Source: Cyanoderma ruficeps (lineage: Eukaryota; Chordata; Aves; Passeriformes; Timaliidae). Taken from it: DNA of 64,000 nucleotides. The DNA is taken from positions 797,100 to 861,099 of the forward strand of contig VZDJ01000046.1 of assembly GCA_008694505.1 (NCBI GenBank), in the 5' to 3' direction. Of this stretch, positions 28,627-41,580 are shown one piece after another; position 1 is the first letter of the stretch, and every line of letters begins with the position of its first letter. The position numbers and the translations under genes are program-made. Below the pieces are notes generated by a model, which was not told the DNA's origin, made no database searches, and saw nothing but the letters and a program-made list of their open reading frames with translations.

Positions 28627-29426
28627 GTAAGAGCAAAACCTGCAGCTCGAAGGAGAGGTGGATTTGGGGATGCTGATGTCCAGCAGGAAGTGGAGAAGGT
28701 TGTTGGTAGCTGAGGGAGGGGTGAGGTTGTTTTTGTGCCGTGCTGGAGGATGTTTTGCCTTATGAAACATATTTGGGGATGGAGCTGAAGGTGCAGGTAG
28801 TAAACCCATCCTTCCTTTGCTCTGAGCCAAATGTGGATTGTTCTGCTGAATTGCTTCTGAACAAAGATCAGCCTCCAGAGGAGAAAAGTGAAAAAAAAAA
28901 AATCAGGTTTAGAGCTGTAGACTCAACTTGATACACTTTGTCCCCAAATCTGAGACAGCACTGAGCATGGAGAGCCTGGAAAACATATGGAGAGGTGGCA
29001 GAAAGGAACGTTTTGAAAAGTTTAATTTCCACGGCATAACCTCAGCGCAGCTTTTCTCTTCAGCCAGGATTTTTTTCCCTCTGAGCTCCTCTCTGGTGTC
29101 AATACAGATTCACTCTGCAACCCCCCACCCTCCTCCCGTTTCTCCAAATGGCTCTGAGGGGAGATGGGGAGAGATGGAGCTCGACAGCTGAGGCTATTTT
29201 GGGCCCTACAGCTCAATGGGGTGGAGTGACTGTAATGACAATGACGTCCACTTGTTAAAATACAAGGCCTTGGGTTGGAGCCGTGGCTGATTGTCACCGA
29301 GGGAATTCTTTGTCCATATGGGAGCTGTGATCCTGCAACTCCCTCGTGTAGGAAATCACATGGGCTAAAACAGGAGCTTTTCTAGCTTTGCAAGTCTTTT
29401 TTTTTTTTTCCCCCTGGGATTCTGCT

Positions 29427-29482
29427 ACAGCTGCTTCTCTCCAGGGCTGCGTNGCCACAGCTGCTTCTCTCCAGGGCTGCGT
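29427..29482 (+). repeat. 26-bp duplication around an N
   Basis: The 26-bp block 'acagctgcttctctccaggg' plus 'ctgcgt' occurs at 29427-29452 and again at 29457-29482, with 'n' at 29453 between them. This pattern often marks an imperfect gap join. Confidence 0.85.
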
Positions 29483-31704
29483 GTAAAGCAAAATGCAGTT
29501 GGCTGAAATTCGTGATGAAGTTTCTGGATTTACATTGCTCCTTTTCTGTCTTCTGTGTGGAAACCCCAGAATTTGTGTGTTTTCTCTCTATTTGTCTCCT
29601 TTATTCTCAGCCCCACAGAACAGGAGTGAGCATCAGAGTGTGCCCAGACTTTCCTGGTGCTTTGGCCTTTTGCTGTTGTCAGAGCAGCCTTGGGAGGCTC
29701 AGAAAAACAGAATGAAAAGTGGCAGCTGTGGAGTCTTGAGGGGCTGTTTTGTGCAGTTTTAGGGGTGGTTTTGTAGCTCCATCAACAGTGGAATGTGAAG
29801 TCCCTGTGTTGCAGTAAAACCCAAGGAGGATGAAATCCTTTCCCTGCATGGAGTTTCTTGGAGCTGTTAGTGTGTTGATGGAAAATAGTTTCTGGCCAGG
29901 CAGTTGAAAGTGGGATGAGTTTTATAAGATAGGTCTGTCTTTGCAGAGAAGAAAGATAAGAGTGTTTTACAATAAATCATCAAAGTGGCTTGAATCTCTC
30001 ATGGTTTTTATGAAGTGTGTGCTGCTAACGTGGCTGGAAGGTACCTGACCCTCTTGCCCAGTGACGTGCACAAACCACGTGGTTTGTTCTTGCTGCTCGT
30101 TGGAATTGTCTAAATGGTTGAACCCTTGTTTGCTACCAGTCATTGGGAACATCCAGGTTATTGGCAGGGAATGAACAGGGGGAGTATGAGGGGATGCAGG
30201 TCCCTCTGAGGCACTTGGTAAAGGTCAGAATTGCCTCGAGCTTCTCCTTTTCCCTGAGGGCTGCTCACCACGTTTAACACCGTGTCAGCCACTGACCTGC
30301 CGTGAACTTTCCCTCAACATCTCCCATGGATTTTGGCTTAGGATGGAGGCTGTGGATGGGAGGGAATGCAGACAAGCCTTACTCTGAGTCGAGCTAGAAG
30401 CTCCTTGCAAAAGGCTTTGTGTGCTGCAGGTCCTCTGTGTCCGACATCTCCAGTGACTGATCCACCACAGAAACCTCTCCCATCTGCTCATCCAGTGACC
30501 TTTGGACATGCCAAAATCGGTTCTCCCTCACTGGAGTGGAATTCAGAGTAGCCCAAGCTAAGCCCTGAGCCCAGCTCCTCGGCCCCAGATACCGTTCCTG
30601 CTCCGGTGGAACGGGATAAATCCTGCCTCCCTGGATTAGAGCACTGGCGCAAATCCGCGCTGAGCCCCGATTTAGGGATGTCATGGGCAGGCAGCACTGG
30701 GTGTGCTGGTGTGCATTTCACCCCCAGAGCTCCCTGTCTGCTGTGGTGGCTCTCAGGCACCCACCAGAGCCCGGTTGATGTCACCCAGCCTGCAGCTGAC
30801 ACCCAACACTTGTGCTATTCCAAAGTTGTCCATTCCCTGGGAGGCTGCTGGAAGCGAGAGGGCAGCCGGGTTACTGCTGTTTTCCCTCAGTAGAATTTTA
30901 AACATCAAAGGAAACCCAAACCTCCCATTTGACAACTCATCGACTTCCCTTCCCACCCACAGATTCCATTTCCTGATGTTTTTAGATGGAACAATACGAG
31001 CAGATAAGTCATGTAAACTACAGTGATACCGGTGCTGCCTTGATTTTTATCTGGAGCTTCTGTTTTAGTGGTGTTCTTTGAAAGCTCAGGATTCAGAGAC
31101 AGGAGGTTCCCTGTAAATTCTGCCTTTCCTGTCAGGAAAAGGAGTTGAGAGGGTTAGAATTTAGCATTGCAGAGGAAGTTCAGGAAAAACAAACTCCAAA
31201 GGCAAGAAAAATACCTCAAATCAACATATTTTTGACTTGGGCGAAGAAAGGGTAAAAGAGGATTGAGGAAATCAGCAATCAATGACATGATGGGCCTTAA
31301 TGTGGTGCTGAGAGAAATTCTGTGCATCTGATCTGTGTTTGCACCTTGGTGATCCCTTGGGTTTAATCATGTCCCCAAAGTCTCTGATTTCGCTACTTGT
31401 GGCCACCTTTGTCTGAGGAATATTTTGTGAGATGGATTGCACGGTGCTTTTTGTCCTGAGTCCTGGTGGACAGGATTCTCTTTCTAATCCTGGAATGGAA
31501 AGGCTGGGACAGAGAATAATCTGTTAACCCTGTCCTCTCTCACACAAAGAGCTCCATCACAGACTGCTGATGGCTTGGGGGACAGTTTACCTTGGGGGAG
31601 GCCTCTGGCCTCTCAGAGGCTGTTGAAGGCTTTCCAGGTGCAGATCAGCATTAATGAAGCAACGTGAAACCAACCCAATCAGCCAGCACTGCACAGTGAA
31701 TCGC

Positions 31705-32116
31705 AGGAGGCTGGGAAGGAGCCAGGCTGGGGGAGCTGAGGGTGTCCAGCCTGGAGGAGAGAAGGATCCAGGGAGACCTCAGAGTCCTTCTAGGGCCTAA
31801 AGGGACTCCAGGAAAGCTGGAGAGGGACTGGGGACAAGGGATGGGGTGACAGGATAAGGAGGAGTGGCTTCACACTGCCAGAGGACAGGGTTAGGATGAA
31901 TATTAGGAAGAAATTCTTCCTTGTGAGGGTGGCGAGGCCCTGGCACAGGTTTCCCAGAGAAGCTGTGGCTGTCCCTGGGTCCCTGGAAGTGTCCAAGGCC
32001 AGGCTGGATGGGACTTGGAGCACCCTGAGATAGTGGGAAGTGTCCCTGCCAATGGCAGGGGGGTTGAACAGGATGATCTTTAAGATCCCTTCCAACCCAA
32101 ACCATTCTGGGATTTG
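31705..32116 (+). mobile_element. CR1 LINE 3' fragment (about 410 bp)
   Basis: One of the longest CR1 copies here: 'gtgtccagcctggaggagag', 'agctggagagggactgggga', 'gaatattaggaagaaattct', 'gtgagggtggcgaggccctg', 'gatgatctttaagatccctt', 'ccaacccaaaccattctggg'. Confidence 0.94.
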
Positions 32117-34840
32117 GTGGCACCACCCTCAGGGCTCTCCACCTCCTGATGGGTTCCATTTCTGAGTACTCCAGCAGGAACTGGACAACTCTGGTTGTTC
32201 CCACTGCAGGGCACTCATCCCCTTGTCCATGGCCAGCAGGTGCTGGGCAGCCACTGGCAGTGGTGGGACAGGAGTGGGCAGGAGGCCTGGACCAGCTGCA
32301 CGTTGGCTCCAGGGCAGTGATTTATTTGGTTTTCTGTCAGCTCTGTGCAGTTCTGCCTCTTTCCCCGGACACAAACCAGGGAAAATGCGAATGAATAAAG
32401 ACATGAGCAAAGTTATAAATGCCGCCAGTTTGCCTTTGGCGTGCTCAGAAATACCCCAGATGGGAATGTGATCTCTGCTGCAAATGATTAATCACAGAGG
32501 GATTACATGGGGAAATGTGACACTGGCAAACGTCTGAGATTTATTGGAAAGGGCATTTGCATTGACTAGGTTTATTCATGCTTTGTTGCTGGTCCTGTTG
32601 CTTCCAAGGGAGCTGTCCTGGCACTTGCAAAGAGTTACTTTTTAAAAAAAAGTTTCAGGGTTACTGGGCTTTTTTGAAGTTTGAATGAACATGTAAATAA
32701 TTGAAATCAGAGTAATTATTGAATAAGTTGGTTGACAAGTTACACAGCAGAAATATTAAATCTTGTCCTTCCAGTACATTCAAAAGTCTGTCCTCTCCTG
32801 GCTCCTAAAACTATTTAACATCATAATCCAGTGTGAGGTGGTTTATCCCATTTGAAATTATAAATTGTAATTTATCTTGTGCAGCTTGTCTGACTTGTTA
32901 GATGTGTTAGATACATCCACAGCCTCATCCTTGCCCTAGGTTAGAATTTCATGCCTCTTGCTGGATTTCATGCTCTCCACACCCATAAAACAAGTTTCCC
33001 CCCTCCTTTTTCAGATGGGGACTAAAGATACAAGAACTGGAGTTTTTTTCTCATTATTATAAAAGCAAGCCAGCAGCAGAGCACGGAATAAACCCTGTGC
33101 TTCTTTCCATGTTAGAAAAAATATCTAAAATAATGATGAGCACACACCGTTCTCACTGATCCCTGGACTTGCTTCTGGCATCCTGGCCATTCAGAATGGT
33201 GGAAAAAGCTTAGAGTGTGAGGGCACATGGTGAAAGCTGCTGGGGCTGTAGCTAAGAGCAGGGGGTTTTCACCCCGCACTGGGAGGTCTGTGGACACAGG
33301 ATCTTGTATTAGATGGGGGAGAAGCGAGTTGCAAACACCAGGTGAGTTTGAGGGAGGCTGGACCTTGAGGCCACTGGGAAGAAGCATCTTGGATGGACTT
33401 GCTGCACCAGTTTGGTTCACAACAGGCACCTGGTGGAGGAGCTTCCTGAGCAGGAGCTTGTTTTTTGACTTTTCCTGACTATCAGAGGTAGCAGAGAGCA
33501 GCTGGGGCGTGTTTGTTTGGGCACAGCTCAGCATGGAAGGGCAGGAGAGAAGGATGCACTTTAGGAAGTGAGCAGCACTCCTGGTCCTGTAAGAGCCAGG
33601 CTTTGAGAGCCCTCGCCCTGCTCCAACAGAGCAGAGCTCTCCTCCAGGCATGGAAAGATGTCCTGAGGCCCAGGTGATGGAAACAGCACTCAGGTGGGTT
33701 GAGGGAAACCCCTGGTTGCTGAGAGGTCTCTGGCTGGTTCCCAAGCAGCTCCTCTCGTGTCTCTGTATCCACCTCAGTGCTCCAGGTGTCTGTCCACGTT
33801 ATGAAGAGCCCAGTTTGATGGAGAAGTGAAGCAACTCTGTTTTTCAGCTCTTTTTGAGCTACTACAAAGCTGGGAATAAGTCAGATGATGCATCTATTAG
33901 ACCCAGGAAGGGTGAGACATGACAGTGTCTTCTGAAGGTGAACCCAAGTGCTTTGGTGGCACAGTGGAGCCTGAAATTCAAGATCTAATGGCTGGGAAAT
34001 ATTAGGACATGACCTCTGAGTCTGAGTTTTGATTGTTAACTCTTAGTTAATGCAGTGAATGGTTCTGCTGGGCTCACCAGAGTTGAGCTGAACCTCAGCA
34101 TCTCCTTCTGAACATTGAAGTGGTCCTTCCCCAAATGAGCAGAAGACTCTGATTGTCAATCTGTTGACTTCAGTGGAAATTTCCACTGACTTGAGTGTAC
34201 CTTGGCTCGAGCCTCAGGCTCCAATCTGCCCCTTCGAACCATTCATGCAGCTTCTCTGCTTGCAGCTGCACAAGCATTTATGGAAAATGGGTTTAAAAGC
34301 TCAGCTGAGGGCAGAGGTTGGAGGTAGTAAGAGGGTTCAGAGAAGTTCAAACTAATTCACGGATTTCTAGACCCATTTGAGACCAATAGGAAAAGAGATC
34401 TCTGTATTGAAGGTGGCCACTTTACAGAAAGTCAGTTTGTCTTAGCACTGATGCCTGCAAGTCGATCATTCTTTACCCTCTTAGCATTTACTTTTAGTAA
34501 ATTTTCCCCATTACTTTTTTTCTCCCTCCCAGATTTAATGTTTGAAACTTGTTTCTTAATTTTCTAAAGATTTGTGGCAGAATAATGGAATTTGCTCTAT
34601 ACCAGGAAACAAATGCAACCAAAATTGGATTAGTTTAGAAAGTATCGATCTCATCTAAAAAGAAAAATCTTTGATTGTCATTTTTTGTGTTCTTTGGAGT
34701 GGGAGACACAGGATAGGACAGGGCATGGTGTATATTTTCTGTTAAATGTAGAAAGATTACATTTGGTTTTGCCTTAGATCTGTCACCCAGGTGAAGTTTG
34801 AAGTTTGGCTCAGCAATACCATCTTGAATGATAATATTGA
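32117..34840. other. Intergenic
   Basis: No exon or known repeat is supported. A long open frame on the minus strand (33112-33744) looks non-coding; see the rejected list. Confidence 0.45.
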
Positions 34841-34945
34841 TCACAAAATCATAGAATATCCTGGAAGGGACCCACAAATACCATTGAGTCCAACTCCTGA
34901 CCTTGTTCAGGACAGCCCCAAGAATCCCACCCTGTGCCTGAGGCA
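34841..34945 (-). mobile_element. CR1 LINE 3' fragment, different subfamily
   Basis: 'atcatagaatatcctggaag', 'ggacccacaaataccattga', 'gtccaactcctgacc' matches a CR1 3' variant unlike the other copies here. Confidence 0.75.
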
Positions 34946-36230
34946 GTTTTACAAAAGTTTCTTGGGCTCTCATAACAAATATTGTTTTGTATTTTTGTGG
35001 ATTTATGGATTTAACAGTATATGGATTTAAGGGTAACTTGTGTTTTTCAATCCCCAGCAGCATAAATGGAATGAAATTTGTAATCAGTTATTCATTTTCA
35101 TGCACGATTTGTTATTTGCCTCAGCAAGTACATTGTCATTTATACACTGTGCACATAATTATTTGAGGGCCCATCCCTGTCTTGATGTGAAGAAGTGTGA
35201 GAGGATACAAGAAATTGGGAAAATAAGTGATTTTTTCACAAGGTCATGCAGCAGGTCAACCCAACCCTCACTCCCCAATGCCATCAGTGGTTTGTGCATT
35301 AACATAAATGCACCAACAGGAGCTGGAGAAGGATGGAGAAGTGGTGATTTAAGAAATTAAAGCAGGGTTTTGGCCTGCTCCTCTTGATTTCTGCTGAAGC
35401 AGGGTGGGGAGATGGTGAGAGCACCTGCCATTGGGTGAGAGAGTGGGTGGGTGTGTGGCCAGCAGGGAAGCCAAACTGCTGTAGGATTAAGAAGGATATT
35501 TCTGTCCCACTGACTGGGTTTTATTTCCTTTCTGAGTTACAGCACCCAGAGCCCTGGTCCTGCTGTGTGCAGCACTTTGAAGGTGAAAAAACAGGGATGT
35601 GCTCACCTGAAGCAGGACCATTCCTATGGCTCAGACAGGAGCTGCCAGGACAGAGGGGTCTGGCATCGTGAGGGCAAAGAGGTTAAGCAGCTTGAGGAGA
35701 AATGATGCACTCAAATCTTCTTGGAAAACCTGGTCTAGAGGGTGGCATCCCTGCCCATGGGCAGAGGGATGGAATGAGATGATCTTCAAGGTCCCTTCCC
35801 ACCCAGACCATTCTGGGATGGAGGCAGTGTTTTCCTGGGCAGAGACACATCTCTCAGAATGCAGTGTCCAGTTTATTCCTTGTGGTTGCAGAACCAGCCC
35901 ATCTGTCACACAGCTTTAGTGCAGGTCACTTTGAGTGCCACGGATGAAAGACGTCATCGTGTTCCAACTGTATGGACAGCCCAAAGAGTTCTGTTTTTCC
36001 CAGAGGCTCTGTGGGGAAGTGAGCTACCTTGTGCAGCACTTTATTAACCTCAAATACAAGAAATCCTCAAGACCAGTAACATTCCAAGGCCTTCTCACCC
36101 ATATTGAGAAGGGCATTGAAAACATGGGAGTTCCAGGTGACAAACACCCTGATACCACAGGAGTGCAGCCATTCTTGGGCTGCACCCTCTGCCCTGCTCT
36201 CTCCTGACGCTTTTCTCTGTCCCCCTTTAG
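34946..36230. other. Flank immediately upstream of the OBSCN start exon
   Basis: Contains a CR1 end (35727-35820) and a short open frame from an ATG at 35944 that I could not identify. The last bases (ccccctttag) are the acceptor of the OBSCN start exon, so this is most likely OBSCN intron 1. Confidence 0.5.
35727..35820 (+). mobile_element. CR1 LINE 3' end fragment
   Basis: 'aaaacctggtctagagggtg', 'ccctgcccatgggcagaggg', 'gatgatcttcaaggtccctt', 'cccagaccattctgggatg'. Confidence 0.88.
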
Positions 36231-37369
36231 GAAGGAAGCCAGGATGGATTACAGCTCGCTCAGCGGGGTCCCGCGCTTCCTGACCCGCCCCAAAGCGTTT
36301 ATGGTGTCTGTAGGGAAGGATGCCACCCTGAGCTGCCAGATCGTTGGGAACCCCATCCCAGTGGTGAGCTGGGAAAAGGATAAACTTCCAGTCCAGTCTG
36401 GGGGAAGGTTTAAAACCACGGAGGATGGGGATTTGTACCGGCTGACCATCTATGACCTGAGCCTGGAGGACAGCGGCCAGTACATCTGCCGGGCCAAGAA
36501 CACCATCGGGGAGGCTTTTGCTGCTGTCAGCATCCAAGTGGGACAGGAGACCACAGTCACGGAGTCAGCTCCTTACTTCATCCAGAAACCTTCCAACATC
36601 AAAGTAACCTTGGGAGAAGACGCCATGTTCAAATGCAAAGTCCAGGGCAGCCCTCCCCTCTCAGTGAACTGGGAGAAGGACGGGAGGTACCTGAGGAACA
36701 AGGCGGACGCCGGACGCTTCCAGATCGAGTCTGCCGGGGAGTCCAACGCTCTCACCATCCAGTGTGCCCAGCTGGGGGACAGTGGCACCTACACCTGCCG
36801 GGCAGAGAACCTCATCGGCTCCGCCAGCGCCTCGGCCGCGCTGGTGGTGGAAACGCACGGCTCCTCCAACCCGGGCAGCAGCAACCTGGACAGCAGCTGC
36901 GGCAAGACGGCCTCCTTGCTGTCCCACCTGCAGAAGAGGCGGGAGGAGATCAGGAAGATGGACATCTCCCACGGGACTCTTGACTCGGCCTCTGCCCAGT
37001 CTTACTCAGCAGTAGAGGGGCTGTCCAGCATTGGATACAGCCTGTCCAGGGATTACGAGCGGGCGGCGGGACTGACCAAAGGCACCCGCAACGCCACTTT
37101 CGGGGCGCTGACCCGCATGTGTAGCGTGACCGAGGGCAAGCACGCCAAGCTCAGCTGCTACGTGACGGGTGAGCCCAAGCCCGTGATCGTGTGGAAGAAG
37201 GACAACGAGGTCATTTCAGAAGGCCGGCGGCACGTCATCTACGAGGATGACCAGGAGAACTTTGTGCTGAAGATCCTCTTCTGCAAGCAGACGGACAACG
37301 GGCTGTACACCTGCACGGCCTCCAACCTGGCGGGGCAGACCTACAGCTCCGTCCTCGTCACCGTCAAAG
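36231..37369 (+). CDS. OBSCN: OBSCN start exon: Ig1, Ig2, Ig3 (coding from 36244)
   Basis: Obscurin N-terminus. The exon follows 'ccccctttag', has an ATG at 36244 and ends AAA G|gtgggt, giving 375 codons plus one base (phase 1). Ig1 (about residues 10-100) has Cys31, Trp43 and Cys82. Ig2 (about 110-203) has Cys131, Trp143 and Cys185. A Ser/Gly/Asn-rich linker follows (about 205-280), then Ig3 beginning near TRMCSVTEGKHAKLSCYVTG and ending SSVLVTVKG. Residues PRFLTRPKAFMVSVGKDATL match my memory of human obscurin almost exactly and exclude the paralogue OBSL1. In mammals Ig1 binds titin M10 and Ig3 binds myomesin at the M-band. The inter-Ig linker seems longer than in human, by memory only. 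Confidence 0.96.
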
Positions 37370-38124
37370 GTGGGTGCTTGTGGTGCTCAGCGGGGTGGAT
37401 GAGCCTGCAAGGACACGCCCTTGGGGTGGGGGTTTGACAAACTTCTGCCTCCAAACTGCTGTGGGGGAGTGTGTTTAGATGTGAAAAAAGCCCTCCTGGT
37501 GGAAAGGGCTTGTGCTCTTGAATAGATGACCTGGGGAGAGAGTCCCGTTGCTGGTGGTTTTTAGGAAGGGCAGCAAAGAGGTGCCAGGCAGGGGTGGATG
37601 ATGTAGAACTGGCTGGTTGTGGGGTAGCTGGGATGCACCAGATCCCTAAGGATCCCACCAGTCCTGGTTTTACAGTGATGTAAGAGATCTGTTCCCATGC
37701 TCTGGGTCAGTGACTGCCAATGACCCTCCAGGCTTTAATCACATCTGGGTTTGTGTTCACCATGGGGTTTACTCAGACATGCCATTTGCAGTAGTAGTGG
37801 AAGCCCCTCCCTACAAGATGAGCATGTCAGGCTGCCTTGGATCCCCTGGGGGACCTACTGCAACTCTAATTACAGTCCAGCTCAGTTTTCCTGTACAGTG
37901 ACCCACCAGCAGCCTTGTTCTTTCCAGGCTCTTCAGCCTTCTCCCAGCTTGAGTTTCTGGATAGTCTTTTTTCCTTGAATGCTCCCAGAAAACCTCCCAG
38001 GACCAGGATGCCTTTGTTTGCCATAGTCAGTAGTGAAGAACTTTCTTTCAGAGGGTCGCTCCACACTTGTGAAGGTCAGACCAAGTTGCTCAGGATGGCA
38101 ACAAAAGTGTGACATGGAATTTTT

Positions 38125-38250
38125 ACAGAATGCCCAGAGTGGTTTGAAGTAGAAGAGGTCTTCAAAATTATCTCATTCCAACCTCCTGCCATGGGCAGGG
38201 ACACCTTCCACCAAACCAGGTTGCTCCAACCTGGCCTTGAACAGCCCAGA
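38125..38250 (-). mobile_element. CR1 LINE 3' fragment
   Basis: 'cagagtggtttgaagtagaa', 'cctgccatgggcagggacac', 'aaccaggttgctcc', 'aacctggccttgaaca'. Confidence 0.88.
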
Positions 38251-39249
38251 AAGCTCTAAATTTTCCAGCTGCTCTCCCGTTTGGCAAGGGGACAGCAGGC
38301 AGTTTACAACCCAGGAAGCACCTGTAAATGAGCTGTCAGACACAAAGGATTTTGTCACTTGAGTGGTAAAACTGATGATTTTTCACTGACAGCAAAATAA
38401 ATTAGAAATCCAAATAAGTAGGAATTATCTGTATTTCATATTCATCTTTAAGACTCTCAGGTGTTACTCGATTTTTCTGTTTTCCCTTTTTGGGACTTCT
38501 CCTTTCACATTCAGAGTCTTTCCCATCAGTGGCTCAGTCCCTGTGTCCACCAGTGACACTTGATCCCTGGAGCTCACTGGCGCTTGTCCCACCCATTGCT
38601 GTCCCTTGAAGGTGCTGAGTGGTGTGGGGAAGGGCATTTGTCCTGTTCCAGACAGGACTCAGAGCTGAAGATCAATCCTGGCCCTTGGGTGGGTGATCAC
38701 TTTGAGGATGGATTAAGCTCAGTTCCCTGCCCAACACCTTGGAAAAACAGACACCCCCTGCTCTGCCTGTGCTTATCTTACTGCTCTCATGGCTGCAACC
38801 TGTTCCAAAGGAGGTGGAGAAAGCAAGGGAAGCAGCCAGTCTGGGGGGAAGCACCATGGGAAAAGGTTATTGATCTGTGTCCGTTGTCCAGAGCTGCCTG
38901 TGAGTCAGGAGGCTGAAGTGGAAATGTTTATGGATTGTTTCTTTTTTACGCTGTACCACGTTTGACTCCCTGTCCAGGCCAAGGCTGCCATGGAAAATCT
39001 ACGTGCGTTGGCTATAATTAGGCCCTGATAAATGACTCTCCTTTGTGTCACCAGGAGTTCTTCTCAGCCCTCCCAAGATGGGTCAGAATGATGCAGCAGT
39101 GAAAAAAGCTTTTAATTCTGTTGTTTGTGTCACTGGTGATGCCATTGGTTCACCTGCTACAAGGCTTAGGGAGGGAGATTATCTTGCCATGCAAACTTCT
39201 CTTTGCTCAGCCATGTCGAAGAGGCTGAATTCTCCAAGCAGACACCCTT

Positions 39250-39445
39250 AGAATCATAGAATCAGAATGGGTTGGGCTGGGAGGGACCTTAAAGGACATC
39301 TGGTTCCAACCCTGTGCCATGGGCAGGGTTGCCACTCACTAGATCAAGTCGCTCAGGGCCCTGCTCAAACTGGCCTTGAACACTTCCAGGGATGGGACAT
39401 TCATAAAAAACCTCCTATATTCTGTCAATCTAGACCCTAGGGACC
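39250..39445 (-). mobile_element. CR1 LINE 3' fragment
   Basis: 'agaatcatagaatcagaatg', 'ggttgggctgggagggacct', 'gccatgggcagggttgccac', 'cttgaacacttccagggatg', then 'tctgtcaatctagaccctag'. Confidence 0.88.
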
Positions 39446-41345
39446 CAGGAACCCAACATTTGTGAACACTTTGCTGAGCCTATGCCTTAAAGATCACTGA
39501 GCTGGGAAAAAAAAAAAAAGGCAATGTTTGAGCTGTTCCTAAATGAGATTTAGTGAATCAGAATTAAATCTCAAAGGAAGGCTACAGGGCAGAGAATCAC
39601 TCTCCTAAATAAGGAAAACTGAAGCTTGATTAGATTCAGAAATGTGTCTGGAACAGAGATAAAACCACAATCCATACACTAAGATGTGAGCTGTAAAAGG
39701 ATTTGGGAAAATTCTTCCCAAGAATAAACCTTTAACAAATCAAGGAGTGGGGAGGATGGGAGGAACATAAATAACCAGCTTGGGTTTCCTGAAGGCTTTG
39801 GAGATTTCCCTAGGCCATGTGTAAGGTTGGTGAGAACAGATTTCAGGTCTCCACCTTGGGCCAAGCTGTGTTCACTGGACTCCCTGAATAAAGTAACCAG
39901 ATACTGGATGAGAAGGTTAAAGGTTGCAAGGCAAACAGGATGGAGACGGGGAAAACAGCCTGGTGCTGAGGCCACTTTGTTCTCCCTCTGATCAGATTTG
40001 ATTTTGGATGGTCGCTGTCGTGACAGTCACACTGGAGATCTGAAAGAGAATTGCAACTCCAGAAGTGAGGAGGTAGAAAGAAAATTTGGAAAGCACAGTA
40101 ACTGGGAAGATCAAAGGCTCAAGATGGTGGAAGCTTGTCACTCCACCTTTAGCCAGCTCTTACTGGGAGGATTTTCCATATTCTTACTTTTCCTGGATCA
40201 TTTTCATTAGGCAGAGGGAAAACTTGCCTCTGGAATAATAAATGTGAGAATTCCAGCAATAAGAAAGAGGAAATGTAGGCAAGGGAAAAAGTGAGGTCCA
40301 GAGGACTGATGTGCCTTGGTAAGGCTAAGAAAACATTGGGCTTCTTTGCAGGCTGCACCTATTCTTAGCAAAATATGTGTTAGCAGGACTTGCTTTTTAA
40401 AAATAACATCATCTCGTTGCCAGTTTGCTTGCTGTGGACCAAACAAAAAAGCCTATGACAGACTGGAGAAATATCTCCTCAGGATAAGCTGCAAAATTAA
40501 TCTCTGATCTAAGTTCTTGCAGTTTCCTGCTAATTCCACGAGCTGCTCTTTCTCTGTGCCCCCTCAGTGTTTTGCTCTGCTGCGCCTCTCACATTTTTCC
40601 CAGTGGGCAGGTTTTGGCAGCTCTCTTATTTTCTCTCTGATTTGCACCTCTCTCACCTGGCTGTGGTGCTGGTTGTGGGCCAGGTGACTTGGGATGGCTG
40701 TTCTCAAGAGACCTGTGGTTCTTCTGTAGTCCCCTGACCCAAATCAAACCCCCTCTGTCTGACCAGGCACATTCTAGACCTCATAAAGAGCATGAGGATA
40801 TGCTCAGGAGGGGGATGGTGGGGTTTGGACCACTCTCCCATCTCCAAAAGCCCTGGGCTGGGTTCATCCCGGGCTGCAGTTCAGTTTATCAGCTGCTGTT
40901 GCTCCGAAGCTCCATTCAGAGGGAGATAAGACGCGTGTGCACATGTCAGCAGGACGAAAGCAGAGTTGTTTTCAGAGGATATCTGTGACCCCAAGCTGCC
41001 AAAGATAGCCTTGCACTGCCTTTCCCTGGCTGGGAGAGCTGTGCTGTCACTGCAACGCGCTCCTAAGAGTCAACCAACCCTTCTGTGCCTGAATGTTTAA
41101 GAGCTTTTTCCTGGAATAGCTTTTTTATTTTTTTTTTTTCTCGTTAGGTACTGCTTAGTGACTGTAAAGGGAGAGGGGTTAATGATAGGGCCAGCTGCTC
41201 CAAGTATGGCAATACACTTGGTGTGCTTCTCAGGTGCAGCTTGTGTTTCTTTTTGGCCCCTGTGCAGGTCTGCGTGTTCCCAGGGTCAGCTCCAGCCTCC
41301 CTCCTGCCACAGGGCTGCATCCTTCTGATCAAAGCTTGCATGGCC

Positions 41346-41580
41346 TCACAGAATCACAGAATGGTTTGGCTTGGAAGCAACCTTAAACCTCATCTCTTTC
41401 CAACCCCTGCCATGGGCAGGGGCACCTTCCACTAGCCCAGGTTGCTCAAAGCCTAATCTGGCTTTGAACATTTCCAGGGATCCAGGGGCTTCTCTAGGTA
41501 ACCTGTGCCAGGGCCTCCCCACCCTGAGAATAAAGAATTTTGTCATAATAACTCATCTAACCCTGAAAAAATCAGGAAAA
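41346..41580 (-). mobile_element. CR1 LINE 3' fragment
   Basis: 'cacagaatcacagaatggtt', 'gccatgggcaggggcacctt', 'ccactagcccaggttgctca', 'tgccagggcctccccaccct', 'gaataaagaatttt'. Confidence 0.92.

Larger units (their letters stand above)
26616..31704. other. Intergenic; GC-richer patch at 27.9-28.7 kb
   Basis: Holds an A/C-rich tract (26641-26675), a facing CR1 pair (27220-27410), the candidate regulatory stretch at 27960-28626 and an N-flanked short duplication near 29453. No coding exon can be supported. Confidence 0.5.

Noticed and set aside
33112..33744. Long minus-strand open frame (210 codons) in the intergenic region
   Set aside because: It has no recognisable domain, a Ser/Leu/Pro-rich composition without periodic structure, no splice or promoter context, and overlaps another open frame on the same strand.
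12649..36230. Another gene between MEIOC and OBSCN
   Set aside because: No run of phase-compatible exons with protein similarity was found; open frames there are short, overlap repeats or lack splice context. Small untranslated or RNA genes cannot be excluded by eye.
36633..36983. Alternative plus- and minus-strand frames within the OBSCN start exon
   Set aside because: They are shadows of a GC-rich exon; the true frame carries three complete Ig domains.
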